Part shown: piece by piece, positions 20,563 to 34,800 of the stretch
Position numbering within the stretch: position 1 is the stretch's first letter
Layout of the letters: every line of letters starts with the position of its first letter
DNA from: Baylisascaris procyonis
Lineage: Eukaryota; Nematoda; Chromadorea; Rhabditida; Ascarididae
Length of the DNA stretch: 64,000 nucleotides
Reading direction: 5' to 3'
Assembly: GCA_037389465.1 (NCBI GenBank)
Contig: JAZARR010000234.1
Location: 806,001-870,000 of the forward strand
Position numbers and translations under genes: made by a program
Notes under the pieces: generated by a model
What the model was told of the DNA's origin: nothing
The model's database searches: none
The model's input: the letters and a program-made list of their open reading frames with translations, nothing else

Positions 20563-20720
20563 CATCATAGGGAGTGGGGGCAGAGTTGAAACTTGATCAT
20601 AGGGAGTGGGGTAGAGTTGAGACTTCATCGTAGGGAGTGGGGTAGAGTTGAAACTTGATGATAGGGAGTGGGGTAGAGTTGAAACTTCATCGTAGGGAGT
20701 GGGATAGAGTTGAAACTTGA
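20563..20720 (+). repeat. Left edge of the array with private monomer variants
   Basis: The first five monomers carry changes that are rare or absent inside: a five-G run plus C (32 bp in all), GTTGAGAC instead of GTTGAAAC, and GATGAT instead of GATCAT. Sequence left of 20563 is unique. Edge divergence of this kind is expected where unequal exchange homogenises the interior of an array but not its border. Confidence 0.75.
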
Positions 20721-21737
20721 TCATGGGGAGTGGGGTAGAGTTGAAACTTGATCATGGGGAGTGGGATAGAGTTGAAACTTGATCATAGGGAGTGGGGTAG
20801 AGTTGAAACTTGATCATAGGGAGTGGGGTAGAGTTGAAACTTGATCATGGGGAGTGGGATAGAGTTGAAACTTGATCATGGGGAGTGGGATAGAGTTGAA
20901 ACTTCATCGTAGGGAGTAGGATAGAGTTGAAACTTGATCATGGGGAGTGGGATAGAGTTGAAACTTGATCATGGGGAGTGGGATAGAGTTGAAACTTCAT
21001 CGTAGGGAGTAGGATAGAGTTGAAACTTGATCATAGGGAGTGGGGTAGAGTTGAAACTTGATCATGGGGAGTTTGATAGAGTTGAAACTTCATCGTAGGG
21101 AGTAGGATAGAGTTGAAACTTGATCATGGGGAGTGGGATAGAGTTGAAACTTCATCGTAGGGAGTAGGATAGAGTTGAAACTTGATCATAGGAAGTGGGA
21201 TAGAGTTGAAACTTCATCATAGGGAGTGGGATAGAGTTGAAAGTTGATCATGGGGAGTGGGATAGAGTTGAAACTTGATCATAATGAGTGGGTTAGAGTT
21301 GAAACTTGATCATAGGGAGTGGGGTAGAGTTGAAACTTGATCATAGGGAGTGGGGTAGAGTTGAAACTTGATCATGGGGAGTGGGATAGAGTTGAAACTT
21401 GATCATAGGGAGTGGGGTAGAGTTGAAACTTCATCGTAGGGAGTAGGATAGAGTTGAAACTTGATCATGGGGAGTGGGATAGAGTTGAAACCTGATCATA
21501 GGGAGTGGGGTAGAGCTGAAAGTTGATCATGGGGAGTGGGTTAGAGTTGAAACTTGATCATAGGGAGTGGGGTAGAGTTGAAACTTGATCATAGGGAGTG
21601 GGGTAGAGTTGAAACTTGATCATGGGGAGTGGGATAGAGTTGAAACTTCATCGTAGGGAGTAGGATAGAGTTGAAAGTTGATCATGGGGAGTGGGATAGA
21701 GTTGAAACTTGATCATAATGAGTGGTTTAGAGTTGAA

Positions 21738-23650
21738 ACTTGATCATAGGGAGAGTTGAAACTTGATCATAGGGAGTGGGGTAGAGTTGAAACTTGATCA
21801 TGGGGAGTGGGATAGAGTTGAAACTTGATCATAGGAAGTGGGATAGAGTTGAAACTTCATCATAGGGAGTGGGATAGAGTTGAAAGTTGATCATGGGGAG
21901 TGGGATAGAGTTGAAACTTGATCATAATGAGTGGGTTAGAGTTGAAACTTGATCATAGGGAGTGGGGTAGAGTTGAAACTTGATCATAGGGAGTGGGGTA
22001 GAGTTGAAACTTGATCATAATGAGTGGGTTAGAGTTGAAACTTGATCATAGGGAGTGGGGTAGAGTTGAAACTTGATCATGGGGAGTGGGATAGAGTTGA
22101 AACTTCATCGTATGGAGTAGGATAAAGTTGAAACTTGATCATAGGAAGTGGGATAGAGTTGAAACTTGATCATAGGGAGTGGGGTAGAGTTGAAACTTGA
22201 TCATGGGGAGTGGGGTAGAGTTGAAACTTGATCATAGGGAGTGGGATAGAGTTGAAACTTGATCATAGGAAGTGGGATAGAGTTGAAACTTCATCATAGG
22301 GAGTGGGATAGAGTTGAAAGTTGATCATGGGGAGTGGGATAGAGTTGAAACTTGATCATAATGAGTGGGTTAGAGTTGAAACTTGATCATAGGGAGTGGG
22401 GTAGAGTTGAAACTTGATCATAGGGAGTGGGGTAGAGTTGAAACTTGATCATGGGGAGTGGGACAGAGTTGAAACTTGATCATGGGGAGTGGGATAGATT
22501 TGAAACTTCATCGTAGGGAGTAGGATAGAGTTGAAACTTGATCATGGGGAGTGGGATAGATTTGAAACTTGATCATGGGGAGTGGGATAGAGTTGAAACT
22601 TCATCGTAGGGAGTAGGATAGAGTTGAAACTTGATCATGGGGAGTGGGATAGAGTTGAAACTTCATCGTAGGGAGTAGGATAGAGTTGAAACTTGATCAT
22701 AGGGAGTGGGGTAGAGTTGAAACTTGATCATGGGGAGTGGGATAGAGTTGAAACTTGATCATGGGGAGTGGGATAGAGTTGAAACTTCATCGTAGGGAGT
22801 AGGATAGAGTTGAAACTTGATCATAGGGAGTGGGGTAGAGTTGAAACTTGATCATGGGGAGTTTGATAGAGTTGAAACTTCATCGTAGGGAGTAGGATAG
22901 AGTTGAAACTTGATCATGGGGAGTGGGATAGAGATGAAACTTCATCGTAGGGAGTAGGATAAAGTTGAAACTTGATCATAGGAAGTGGGATAGAGTTGAA
23001 ACTTCATCATAGGGAGTGGGATAGAGTTGAAACTTGATCATAGGGAGTGGGGTAGACTTGAAACTTGATCATGGGGAGTGGGATAGAGTTGAAACTTGAT
23101 CATAGGGAGTGGGGTAGAGTTGAAAGTTGATCATGGGGAGTGGGGTAGAGTTGAAACTTGATCATGGGGAGTGGGATAGAGTTGAAACTTGATCATAGGG
23201 AGTGGGGTAGAGTTGAAACTTGATCATAGGGAGTGGGGTAGAGTTGAAACTTGATCATGGATAGTGGGATAGAGTTGAAACTTGATCATGGGGAGTGGGA
23301 TAGAGTTGAAACTTCATCGTAGGGAGTAGGATAGAGTTGAAACTTGATCATGGGGAGTGGGATAGAGTTGAAACCTGATCATAGGGAGTGGGGTAGAGCT
23401 GAAAGTTGATCATGGGGAGTGGGTTAGAGTTGAAACTTGATCATAGGGAGTGGGGTAGAGTTGAAACTTGATCATAGGGAGTGGGGTAGAGTTGAAACTT
23501 GATCATGGGGAGTGGGATAGAGTTGAAACTTCATCGTAGGGAGTAGGATAGAGTTGAAAGTTGATCATGGGGAGTGGGATAGAGTTGAAACTTGATCATA
23601 ATGAGTGGTTTAGAGTTGAAACTTGATCATAGGGAGAGTTGAAACTTGAT
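21738..23650 (+). repeat. Two 23-bp deletion monomers 1,883 bp apart
   Basis: Monomers at about 21743 and 23626 share the same 8-base deletion in the G-rich half (GGGAG joined directly to AGTTGAA). Their spacing is 61 monomers minus one 8-base deletion. A CCTGATC variant is likewise repeated at 1,891 bp (about 21492 and 23383). This marks a 61-monomer tandem duplication near the left end. Confidence 0.8.
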
Positions 23651-26600
23651 CATAGGGAGTGGGGTAGAGTTGAAACTTGATCATGGGGAGTGGGATAGAG
23701 TTGAAACTTGATCATAGGAAGTGGGATAGAGTTGAAACTTCATCATAGGGAGTGGGATAGAGTTGAAAGTTGATCATGGGGAGTGGGATAGAGTTGAAAC
23801 TTGATCATAATGAGTGGGTTAGAGTTGAAACTTGATCATAGGGAGTGGGGTAGAGTTGAAACTTGATCATAGGGAGTGGGGTAGAGTTGAAACTTGATCA
23901 TAATGAGTGGGTTAGAGTTGAAACTTGATCATAGGGAGTGGGGTAGAGTTGAAACTTGATCATGGGGAGTGGGATAGAGTTGAAACTTCATCGTATGGAG
24001 TAGGATAAAGTTGAAACTTGATCATAGGAAGTGGGATAGAGTTGAAACTTGATCATAGGGAGTGGGGTAGAGTTGAAACTTGATCATGGGGAGTGGGGTA
24101 GAGTTGAAACTTGATCATAGGGAGTGGGATAGAGTTGAAACTTGATCATAGGGAGTGGGATAGAGTTGAAACTTGATCATAGGGAGTGGGGTAGAGTTGA
24201 AACTTGATCATGGGGAGTGGGATAGAGTTGAAACTTCATCATAGGGAGTGGGGTAGAGTTGAAACTTGATCATGGGGAGTGGGACAGAGTTGAAACTTGA
24301 TCATGGGGAGTGGGATAGAGTTGAAACTTCATCATAGGGAGTGGGATAGAGCTGAAACTTCATCGTAGGGAGTAGGATAGAGTTGAAACTTGATCATAGG
24401 GAGTGGGGTAGAGTTGAAACTTGATCATAGGGAGGGGGATAGAGTTGAAACTTCATCGTAGGGAGTAGGATAGAGTTGAAACTTGATCATGGGGAGTGGG
24501 GTAGACTTGAAACTTGATCATGGGGAGTGGGATAGAGTTGAAACTTGATCATGGGGAGTGGGATAGAGTTGAAACTTCATCGTAGGGAGTAGGATAGAGT
24601 TGAAACTTGATCATAGGAAGTGGGATAGAGTTGAAACTTCATCATAGGGAGTGGGATAGAGTTGAAACTTGATCATAGGGAGTGGGGTAGACTTGAAACT
24701 TGATCATGGGGAGTGGGATAGAGTTGAAACTTGATCATAGGGAGTGGGGTAGAGTTGAAAGTTGATCATGGGGAGTGGGGTAGAGTTGAAACTTGATCAT
24801 GGGGAGTGGGATAGAGTTGAAACTTGATCATAGGGAGTGGGGTAGAGTTGAAACTTGATCATAGGGAGTGGGGTAGAGTTGAAACTTGATCATGGATAGT
24901 GGGATAGAGTTGAAACTTGATCATGGGGAGTGGGATAGAGTTGAAACTTCATCGTAGGGAGTAGGATAGAGTTGAAACTTGATCATGGGGAGTGGGATAG
25001 ATTTGAAACTTCATCGTAGGGAGTGGGATAGAGTTGAAACTTGATCATAGGGAGTGGGATAGAGTTGAAACTTGATCATAGGGAGTGGGGAAGACTTGAA
25101 ACTTGATCATGGGGAGTGGGATAGAGTTGAAACTTGATCATAGGGAGTGGGATAGAGTTGAAACTTGATCATAGGGAGTGGGGTAGAGTTGAAACTTGAT
25201 CATGGGGAGTGGGACAGAGTTGAAACTTGATCATGGGGAGTGGGATAGAGTTGAAACTTCATCGTAGGGAGTAGGATAGAGTTGAAACTTGATCATGGGG
25301 AGTGGGATAGATTTGAAACTTGATCATGGGGAGTGGGATAGAGTTGAAACTTCATCGTAGGGAGTAGGATAGAGTTGAAACTTGATCATGGGGAGTGGGA
25401 TAGAGTTGAAACTTCATCGTAGGGAGTAGGATAGAGTTGAAACTTGATCATAGGGAGTGGGGTAGAGTTGAAACTTGATCATGGGGAGTGGGATAGAGTT
25501 GAAACTTGATCATGGGGAGTGGGATAGAGTTGAAACTTCATCGTAGGGAGTAGGATAGAGTTGAAACTTGATCATAGGGAGTGGGGTAGAGTTGAAACTT
25601 GATCATGGGGAGTTTGATAGAGTTGAAACTTCATCGTAGGGAGTAGGATAGAGTTGAAACTTGATCATGGGGAGTGGGATAGAGTTGAAACTTCATCGTA
25701 GGGAGTAGGATAGAGTTGAAACTTGATCATAGGAAGTGGGATAGAGTTGAAACTTCATCATGGGGAGTGGGATAGAGTTGAAACTTGATCATAATGAGTG
25801 GGTTAGAGTTGAAACTTGATCATAGGGAGTGGGGTAGAGTTGAAACTTGATCATAGGGAGTGGGGTAGAGTTGAAACTTGATCATGGGGAGTGGGATAGA
25901 GTTGAAACTTGATCATAGGGAGTGGGGTAGAGTTGAAACTTCATCGTAGGGAGTAGGATAGAGTTGAAACTTGATCATGGGGAGTGGGATAGAGTTGAAA
26001 CCTGATCATAGGGAGTGGGGTAGAGTTGAAAGTTGATCATGGGGAGTGGGGTAGAGTTGAAACTTGATCATGGGGAGTGGGGTAGAGTTGAAACTTCATC
26101 GTAGGGAGTAGGATAGAGTTGAAACTTGATCATAGGGAGTGGGGTAGAGTTGAAACTTGATCATTTGGAGTGGGATAGAGTTGAAACTTCATCGTAGGGA
26201 GTAGGATAGAGTTGAAACTTGATCATAGGGAGTGGGATAGAGTTGAAACTTGATCATAGGGAGTGGGGTAGAGTTGAAACTTGATCATGGGGAGTGGGAC
26301 AGAGTTGAAACTTGATCATGGGGAGTGGGATAGATTTGAAACTTCATCGTAGGGAGTAGGATAGAGTTGAAACTTGATCATGGGGAGTGGGATAGATTTG
26401 AAACTTGATCATGGGGAGTGGGATAGAGTTGAAACTTCATCGTAGGGAGTAGGATAGAGTTGAAACTTGATCATGGGGAGTGGGATAGAGTTGAAACTTC
26501 ATCGTAGGGAGTAGGATAGAGTTGAAACTTGATCATGGGGAGTGGGATAGAGTTGAAACTTCATCGTAGGGAGTAGGATAAAGTTGAAACTTGATCATAG

Positions 26601-29600
26601 GAAGTGGGATAGAGTTGAAACTTCATCATAGGGAGTGGGATAGAGTTGAAACTTGATCATAGGGAGTGGGGTAGACTTGAAACTTGATCATGGGGAGTGG
26701 GATAGAGTTGAAACTTGATCATAGGGAGTGGGGTAGAGTTGAAAGTTGATCATGGGGAGTGGGGTAGAGTTGAAACTTGATCATGGGGAGTGGGATAGAG
26801 TTGAAACTTGATCATAGGGAGTGGGGTAGAGTTGAAACTTGATCATAGGGAGTGGGGTAGAGTTGAAACTTGATCATGGATAGTGGGATAGAGTTGAAAC
26901 TTGATCATGGGGAGTGGAATAGAGTTGAAACTTCATCGTAGGGAGTAGGATAGAGTTGAAACTTGATCATGGGGAGTGGGATAGATTTGAAACTTCATCG
27001 TAGGGAGTGGGATAGAGTTGAAACTTGATCATAGGGAGTGGGATAGAGTTGAAACTTGATCATAGGGAGTGGGGTAGACTTGAAACTTGATCATGGGGAG
27101 TGGGATAGAGTTGAAACTTGATCATGGGGAGTGGGATAGAGTTGAAACTTGATCATAGGGAGTGGGGTAGAGTTGAAACTTGATCATGGGGAGTGGGACA
27201 GAGTTGAAACTTGATCATGGGGAGTGGGATAGAGTTGAAACTTGATCATGGGGAGTGGGATAGATTTGAAACTTGATCATAGGGAGTGGGATAGAGTTGA
27301 AACTTCATCGTAGGGAGTAGGATAGAGTTGAAACTTGATCATGGGGAGTGGGATAGAGTTGAAACTTCATCGTAGGGAGTAGGATGGAGTTGAAACTTGA
27401 TCATAGGGAGTGGGGTAGAGTTGAAACTTGATCATGGGGAGTGGGATAGAGTTGAAACTTGATCATGGGGAGTGGGATAGAGTTGAAACTTCATCGTAGG
27501 GAGTAGGATAGAGTTGAAACTTGATCATAGGGAGTGGGGTAGAGTTGAAACTTGATCATGGGGAGTTTGATAGAGTTGAAACTTCATCGTAGGGAGTAGG
27601 ATAGAGTTGAAACTTGATCATGGGGAGTGGGATAGAGTTGAAACTTCATCGTAGGGAGTAGGATAGAGTTGAAACTTGATCATAGGAAGTGGGATAGAGT
27701 TGAAACTTCATCATAGGGAGTGGGATAGAGTTGAAAGTTGATCATGGGGAGTGGGATAGAGTTGAAACTTGATCATAATGAGTGGGTTAGAGTTGAAACT
27801 TGATCATAGGGAGTGGGGTAGAGTTGAAACTTGATCATAGGGAGTGGGGTAGAGTTGAAACTTGATCATGGGGAGTGGGATAGAGTTGAAACTTGATCAT
27901 AGGGAGTGGGGTAGAGTTGAAACTTCATCGTAGGGAGTAGGATAGAGTTGAAACTTGATCATGGGGAGTGGGATAGAGTTGAAACCTGATCATAGGGAGT
28001 GGGGTAGAGCTGAAAGTTGATCATGGGGAGTGGGGTAGAGTTGAAACTTGATCATGGGGAGTGGGGTAGAGTTGAAACTTCATCGTAGGGAGTAGGATAG
28101 AGTTGAAACTTGATCATAGGGAGTGGGGTAGAGTTGAAACTTGATCATTTGGAGTGGGATAGAGTTGAAACTTCATCGTAGGGAGTGGGATAGAGTTGAA
28201 ACTTGATCATGGGGAGTGGGATAGAGTTGAAACTTCATCGTAGGGAGTAGGATAGAGTTGAAAGTTGATCATGGGGAGTGGGATAGAGTTGAAACTTGAT
28301 CATAATGAGTGGTTTAGAGTTGAAACTTGATCATAGGGAGTGCGGTAGAGTTGAAACTTGATCATAATGAGTGGTTTAGAGTTGAAACTTGATCATAGGG
28401 AGTGGGGTAGAGTTGAAACTTGATCATAGGGAGTGGGATAGAGCTGAAACTTCATCGTAGGGAGTAGGATAGAGTTGAAACTTGATCATAGGAAGTGGGA
28501 TAGAGTTGAAACTTCATCATAGGGAGTGGGATAGAGTTGAAAGTTGATCATGGGGAGTGGGATAGAGTTGAAACTTGATCATAATGAGTGGGTTAGAGTT
28601 GAAACTTGATCATAGGGAGTGGGGTAGAGTTGAAACTTGATCATGGGGAGTGGGATAGAGTTGAAACTTCATCGTAGGGAGTAGGATAGAGTTGAAACTT
28701 GATCATGGGGAGTGGGATAGATTTGAAACTTCATCGTAGGGAGTGGGATAGAGTTGAAACTTGATCATAGGGAGTGGGGTAGACTTGAAACTTGATCATA
28801 GGGAGTGGGATAGAGTTGAAACTTGATCATGGGGAGTGGGATAGAGTTGAAACTTGATCATAGGGAGTGGGGTAGAGTTGAAACTTGATCATGGGGAGTG
28901 GGATAGAGTTGAAACTTGATCATGGGGAGTGGGGTAGAGTTGAAACTTGATCATGGGGAGTGGGATAGAGTTGAAACTTCATCGTAGGGAGTAGGATAGA
29001 GTTGAAACTTGATCATGGGGAGTGGGATAGAGTTGAAACTTCATCGTAGGGAGTAGGATAGAGTTGAAACTTCATCGTAGGGAGTAGGATAGAGTTGAAA
29101 CTTGATCATGAGGAGTGGGATAGAGTTGAAACTTCATCGTAATGAGTAGGATAGAGTTGAAACTTGATCATAGGGAGTGGGGTAGAGTTGAAACTTGATC
29201 ATGGGGAGTGAGATAGAGTTGAAACTTGATCATGGGGAGTGGGATAGAGTTGAAACTTCATCGTAGGGAGTAGGATAGAGTTGAAACTTGATCATAGGGA
29301 GTGGGGTAGAGTTGAAACTTGATCATGGGGAGTTTGATAGAGTTGAAACTTCATCGTAGGGAGTAGGATAGGGTTGAAACTTGATCATGGGGAGTGGGAT
29401 AGAGTTGAAACTTCATCGTAGGGAGTAGGATAGAGTTGAAACTTGATCATAGGAAGTGGGATAGAGTTGAAACTTCATCATAGGGAGTGGGATAGAGTTG
29501 AAAGTTGATCATGGGGAGTGGGATAGAGTTGAAACTTGATCATAGGGAGTGGGGTAGAGTTGAAACTTGATCATAGGGAGTGGGGTAGAGTTGAAACTTG

Positions 29601-31873
29601 ATCAAAGGGAGTGGGGTAGAGTTGAAACTTGATCATGGGGAGTGGGATAGAGTTGAAACTTGATCATAGGGAGTGGGGTAGAGTTGAAACTTCATCGTAG
29701 GGAGTAGGATAGAGTTGAAACTTGATCATAGGGAGTGGGATAGAGTTGAAACCTGATCATAGGGAGTGGGGTAGAGTTGAAAGTTGATCATGGGGAGTGG
29801 GGTAAAGTTGAAACTTGATCATGGGGAGTGGGGTAGAGTTGAAACTTCATCGTAGGGAGTAGGATAGAGTTGAAACTTGATCATAGGGAGTGGGGTAGAG
29901 TTGAAACTTGATCATTTGGAGTGGGATAGAGTTGAAACTTCATCGTAGGGAGTAGGATAGAGTTGAAACTTGATCATGGGGAATGGGATAGAGTTGAAAC
30001 TTCATCGTAGGGAGTAGGATAGAGTTGAAAGTTGATCATAGGGAGTGGGGTAGAGTTGAAACTTCATCGTAGGGAGTAGGATAGAGTTGAAACTTGATCA
30101 TGGGGAGTGGGATAGAGTTGAAACCTGATCATAGGGAGTGGGGTAGAGTTGAAAGTTGATCATGGGGAGTGGGGTAGAGTTGAAACTTGATCATGGGGAG
30201 TGGGGTAGAGTTGAAACTTCATCGTAGGGAGTAGGATAGAGTTGAAACTTGATCATAGGGAGTGGGGTAGAGTTGAAACTTGATCATTTGGAGTGGGATA
30301 GAGTTGAAACTTCATCGTAGGGAGTAGGATAGAGTTGAAACTTGATCATAGGGAGTGGGATAGAGTTGAAACTTGATCATAGGGAGTGGGGTAGAGTTGA
30401 AACTTGATCATGGGGAGTGGGACAGAGTTGAAACTTGATCATGGGGAGTGGGATAGATTTGAAACTTCATCGTAGGGAGTAGGATAGAGTTGAAACTTGA
30501 TCATGGGGAGTGGGATAGATTTGAAACTTGATCATGGGGAGTGGGATAGAGTTGAAACTTCATCGTAGGGAGTAGGATAGAGTTGAAACTTGATCATGGG
30601 GAGTGGGATAGAGTTGAAACTTCATCGTAGGGAGTAGGATAGAGTTGAAACTTGATCATAGGGAGTGGGGTAGAGTTGAAAGTTGATCATGGGGAGTGGG
30701 ATAGAGTTGAAACTTGATCATGGGGAGTGGGATAGAGTTGAAACTTCATCGTAGGGAGTAGGATAGAGTTGAAACTTGATCATAGGGAGTGGGGTAGAGT
30801 TGAAACTTGATCATGGGGAGTTTGATAGAGTTGAAACTTCATCGTAGGGAGTAGGATAGAGTTGAAACTTGATCATGGGGAGTGGGATAGAGTTGAAACT
30901 TCATCGTAGGGAGTAGGATAAAGTTGAAACTTGATCATAGGAAGTGGGATAGAGTTGAAACTTCATCATAGGGAGTGGGATAGAGTTGAAACTTGATCAT
31001 AGGGAGTGGGGTAGACTTGAAACTTGATCATGGGGAGTGGGATAGAGTTGAAACTTGATCATAGGGAGTGGGGTAGAGTTGAAAGTTGATCATGGGGAGT
31101 GGGGTAGAGTTGAAACTTGATCATGGGGAGTGGGATAGAGTTGAAACTTGATCATAGGGAGTGGGGTAGAGTTGAAACTTGATCATAGGGAGTGGGGTAG
31201 AGTTGAAACTTGATCATGGATAGTGGGATAGAGTTGAAACTTGATCATGGGGAGTGGGATAGAGTTGAAACTTCATCGTAGGGAGTAGGATAGAGTTGAA
31301 ACTTGATCATGGGGAGTGGGATAGAGTTGAAACTTGATCATAGGGAGTGGGATAGAGTTGAAACTTGATCATAGGGAGTGGGGTAGACTTGAAACTTGAT
31401 CATGGGGAGTGGGATAGAGTTGAAACTTGATCATAGGGAGTGGGATAGAGTTGAAACTTGATCATAGGGAGTGGGGTAGAGTTGAAACTTGATCATGGGG
31501 AGTGGGACAGAGTTGAAACTTGATCATGGGGAGTGGGATAGAGTTGAAACTTGATCATGGGGAGTGGGATAGATTTGAAACTTGATCATAGGGAGTGGGA
31601 TAGAGTTGAAACTTCATCGTAGGGAGTAGGATAGAGTTGAAACTTGATCATGGGGAGTGGGATAGAGTTGAAACTTCATCGTAGGGAGTAGGATGGAGTT
31701 GAAACTTGATCATAGGGAGTGGGGTAGAGTTGAAACTTGATCATGGGGAGTGGGATAGAGTTGAAACTTGATCATGGGGAGTGGGATAGAGTTGAAACTT
31801 CATCGTAGGGAGTAGGATAGAGTTGAAACTTGATCATAGGGAGTGGGGTAGAGTTGAAACTTGATCATGGGGA

Positions 31874-34800
31874 GTTTGATAGAGTTGAAACTTCATCGTA
31901 GGGAGTAGGATAGAGTTGAAACTTGATCATGGGGAGTGGGATAGAGTTGAAACTTCATCGTAGGGAGTAGGATAGAGTTGAAACTTGATCATAGGAAGTG
32001 GGATAGAGTTGAAACTTCATCATAGGGAGTGGGATAGAGTTGAAAGTTGATCATGGGGAGTGGGATAGAGTTGAAACTTGATCATAATGAGTGGGTTAGA
32101 GTTGAAACTTGATCATAGGGAGTGGGGTAGAGTTGAAACTTGATCATAGGGAGTGGGGTAGAGTTGAAACTTGATCATGGGGAGTGGGATAGAGTTGAAA
32201 CTTGATCATAGGGAGTGGGGTAGAGTTGAAACTTCATCGTAGGGAGTAGGATAGAGTTGAAACTTGATCATGGGGAGTGGGATAGAGTTGAAACCTGATC
32301 ATAGGGAGTGGGGTAGAGCTGAAAGTTGATCATGGGGAGTGGGGTAGAGTTGAAACTTGATCATGGGGAGTGGGGTAGAGTTGAAACTTCATCGTAGGGA
32401 GTAGGATAGAGTTGAAACTTGATCATAGGGAGTGGGGTAGAGTTGAAACTTGATCATTTGGAGTGGGATAGAGTTGAAACTTCATCGTAGGGAGTGGGAT
32501 AGAGTTGAAACTTGATCATGGGGAATGGGATAGAGTTGAAACTTCATCGTAGGGAGTAGGATAGAGTTGAAAGTTGATCATGGGGAGTGGGATAGAGTTG
32601 AAACTTGATCATAATGAGTGGTTTAGAGTTGAAACTTGATCATAGGGAGTGCGGTAGAGTTGAAACTTGATCATAATGAGTGGTTTAGAGTTGAAACTTG
32701 ATCATAGGGAGTGGGGTAGAGTTGAAACTTGATCATAGGGAGTGGGGTAGAGTTGAAACTTGATCATGGGGAGTGGGATAGAGTTGAAACTTGATCATAG
32801 GAAGTGGGATAGAGTTGAAACTTCATCATAGGGAGTGGGATAGAGTTGAAAGTTGATCATGGGGAGTGGGATAGAGTTGAAACTTGATCATAATGAGTGG
32901 GTTAGAGTTGAAACTTGATCATAGGGAGTGGGGTAGAGTTGAAACTTGATCATGGGGAGTGGGATAGAGTTGAAACTTCATCGTAGGGAGTAGGATAGAG
33001 TTGAAACTTGATCATGGGGAGTGGGATAGATTTGAAACTTCATCGTAGGGAGTGGGATAGAGTTGAAACTTGATCATAGGGAGTGGGATAGAGTTGAAAC
33101 TTGATCATAGGGAGTGGGGTAGACTTGAAACTTGATCATGGGGAGTGGGATAGAGTTGAAACTTGATCATAGGGAGTGGGATAGAGTTGAAACTTGATCA
33201 TAGGGAGTGGGGTAGAGTTGAAACTTGATCATGGGGAGTGGGACAGAGTTGAAACTTGATCATGGGGAGTGGGATAGAGTTGAAACTTCATCGTAGGGAG
33301 TAGGATAGAGTTGAAACTTGATCATGGGGAGTGGGATAGATTTGAAACTTGATCATGGGGAGTGGGATAGAGTTGAAACTTCATCGTAGGGAGTAGGATA
33401 GAGTTGAAACTTGATCATGAGGAGTGGGATAGAGTTGAAACTTCATCGTAATGAGTAGGATAGAGTTGAAACTTGATCATAGGGAGTGGGGTAGAGTTGA
33501 AACTTGATCATGGGGAGTGAGATAGAGTTGAAACTTGATCATGGGGAGTGGGATAGAGTTGAAACTTCATCGTAGGGAGTAGGATAGAGTTGAAACTTGA
33601 TCATAGGGAGTGGGGTAGAGTTGAAACTTGATCATGGGGAGTTTGATAGAGTTGAAACTTCATCGTAGGGAGTAGGATAGAGTTGAAACTTGATCATGGG
33701 GAGTGGGATAGAGTTGAAACTTCATCGTAGGGAGTAGGATAGAGTTGAAACTTGATCATAGGAAGTGGGATAGAGTTGAAACTTCATCATAGGGAGTGGG
33801 ATAGAGTTGAAAGTTGATCATGGGGAGTGGGATAGAGTTGAAACTTGATCATAATGAGTGGGTTAGAGTTGAAACTTGATCATAGGGAGTGGGGTAGAGT
33901 TGAAACTTGATCAAAGGGAGTGGGGTAGAGTTGAAACTTGATCATGGGGAGTGGGATAGAGTTGAAACTTGATCATAGGGAGTGGGGTAGAGTTGAAACT
34001 TCATCGTAGGGAGTAGGATAGAGTTGAAACTTGATCATAGGGAGTGGGATAGAGTTGAAACCTGATCATAGGGAGTGGGGTAGAGTTGAAAGTTGATCAT
34101 GGGGAGTGGGGTAAAGTTGAAACTTGATCATGGGGAGTGGGGTAGAGTTGAAACTTCATCGTAGGGAGTAGGATAGAGTTGAAACTTGATCATAGGGAGT
34201 GGGGTAGAGTTGAAACTTGATCATTTGGAGTGGGATAGAGTTGAAACTTCATCGTAGGGAGTAGGATAGAGTTGAAACTTGATCATGGGGAATGGGATAG
34301 AGTTGAAACTTCATCGTAGGGAGTAGGATAGAGTTGAAAGTTGATCATGGGGAGTGGGATAGAGTTGAAACTTGATCATAATGAGTGGGTTAGAGTTGAA
34401 ACTTGATCATAGGGAGTGGGGTAGAGTTGAAACTTGATCATAGGGAGTGGGGTAGAGTTGAAACTTGATCATGGGGAGTGGGATAGAGTTGAAACTTGAT
34501 CATAGGGAGTGGGGTAGAGTTGAAACTTCATCGTAGGGAGTAGGATAGAGTTGAAACTTAATCATGGGGAGTGGGATAGATTTGAAACTTCATCGTAGGG
34601 AGTAGGATAGAGTTGAAACTTGATCATAGGAAGTGGGATAGAGTTGAAACTTCATCATAGGGAGTGGGATAGAGTTGAAAGTTGATCATAGGGAGTGGGG
34701 TAGAGTTGAAACTTGATCATAGGGAGTGGGGTAGAGTTGAAACTTGATCATGGGGAGTGGGGTAGAGTTGAAACTTGATCATGGGGAGTGGGATAGAGTT

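Noticed and set aside
20512..20724. 70-codon minus-strand open frame entering the satellite array
   Set aside because: It exists only because the first edge monomers have private changes. The repeat reading is Pro/Leu/Ser low-complexity and is stopped within the next monomers.
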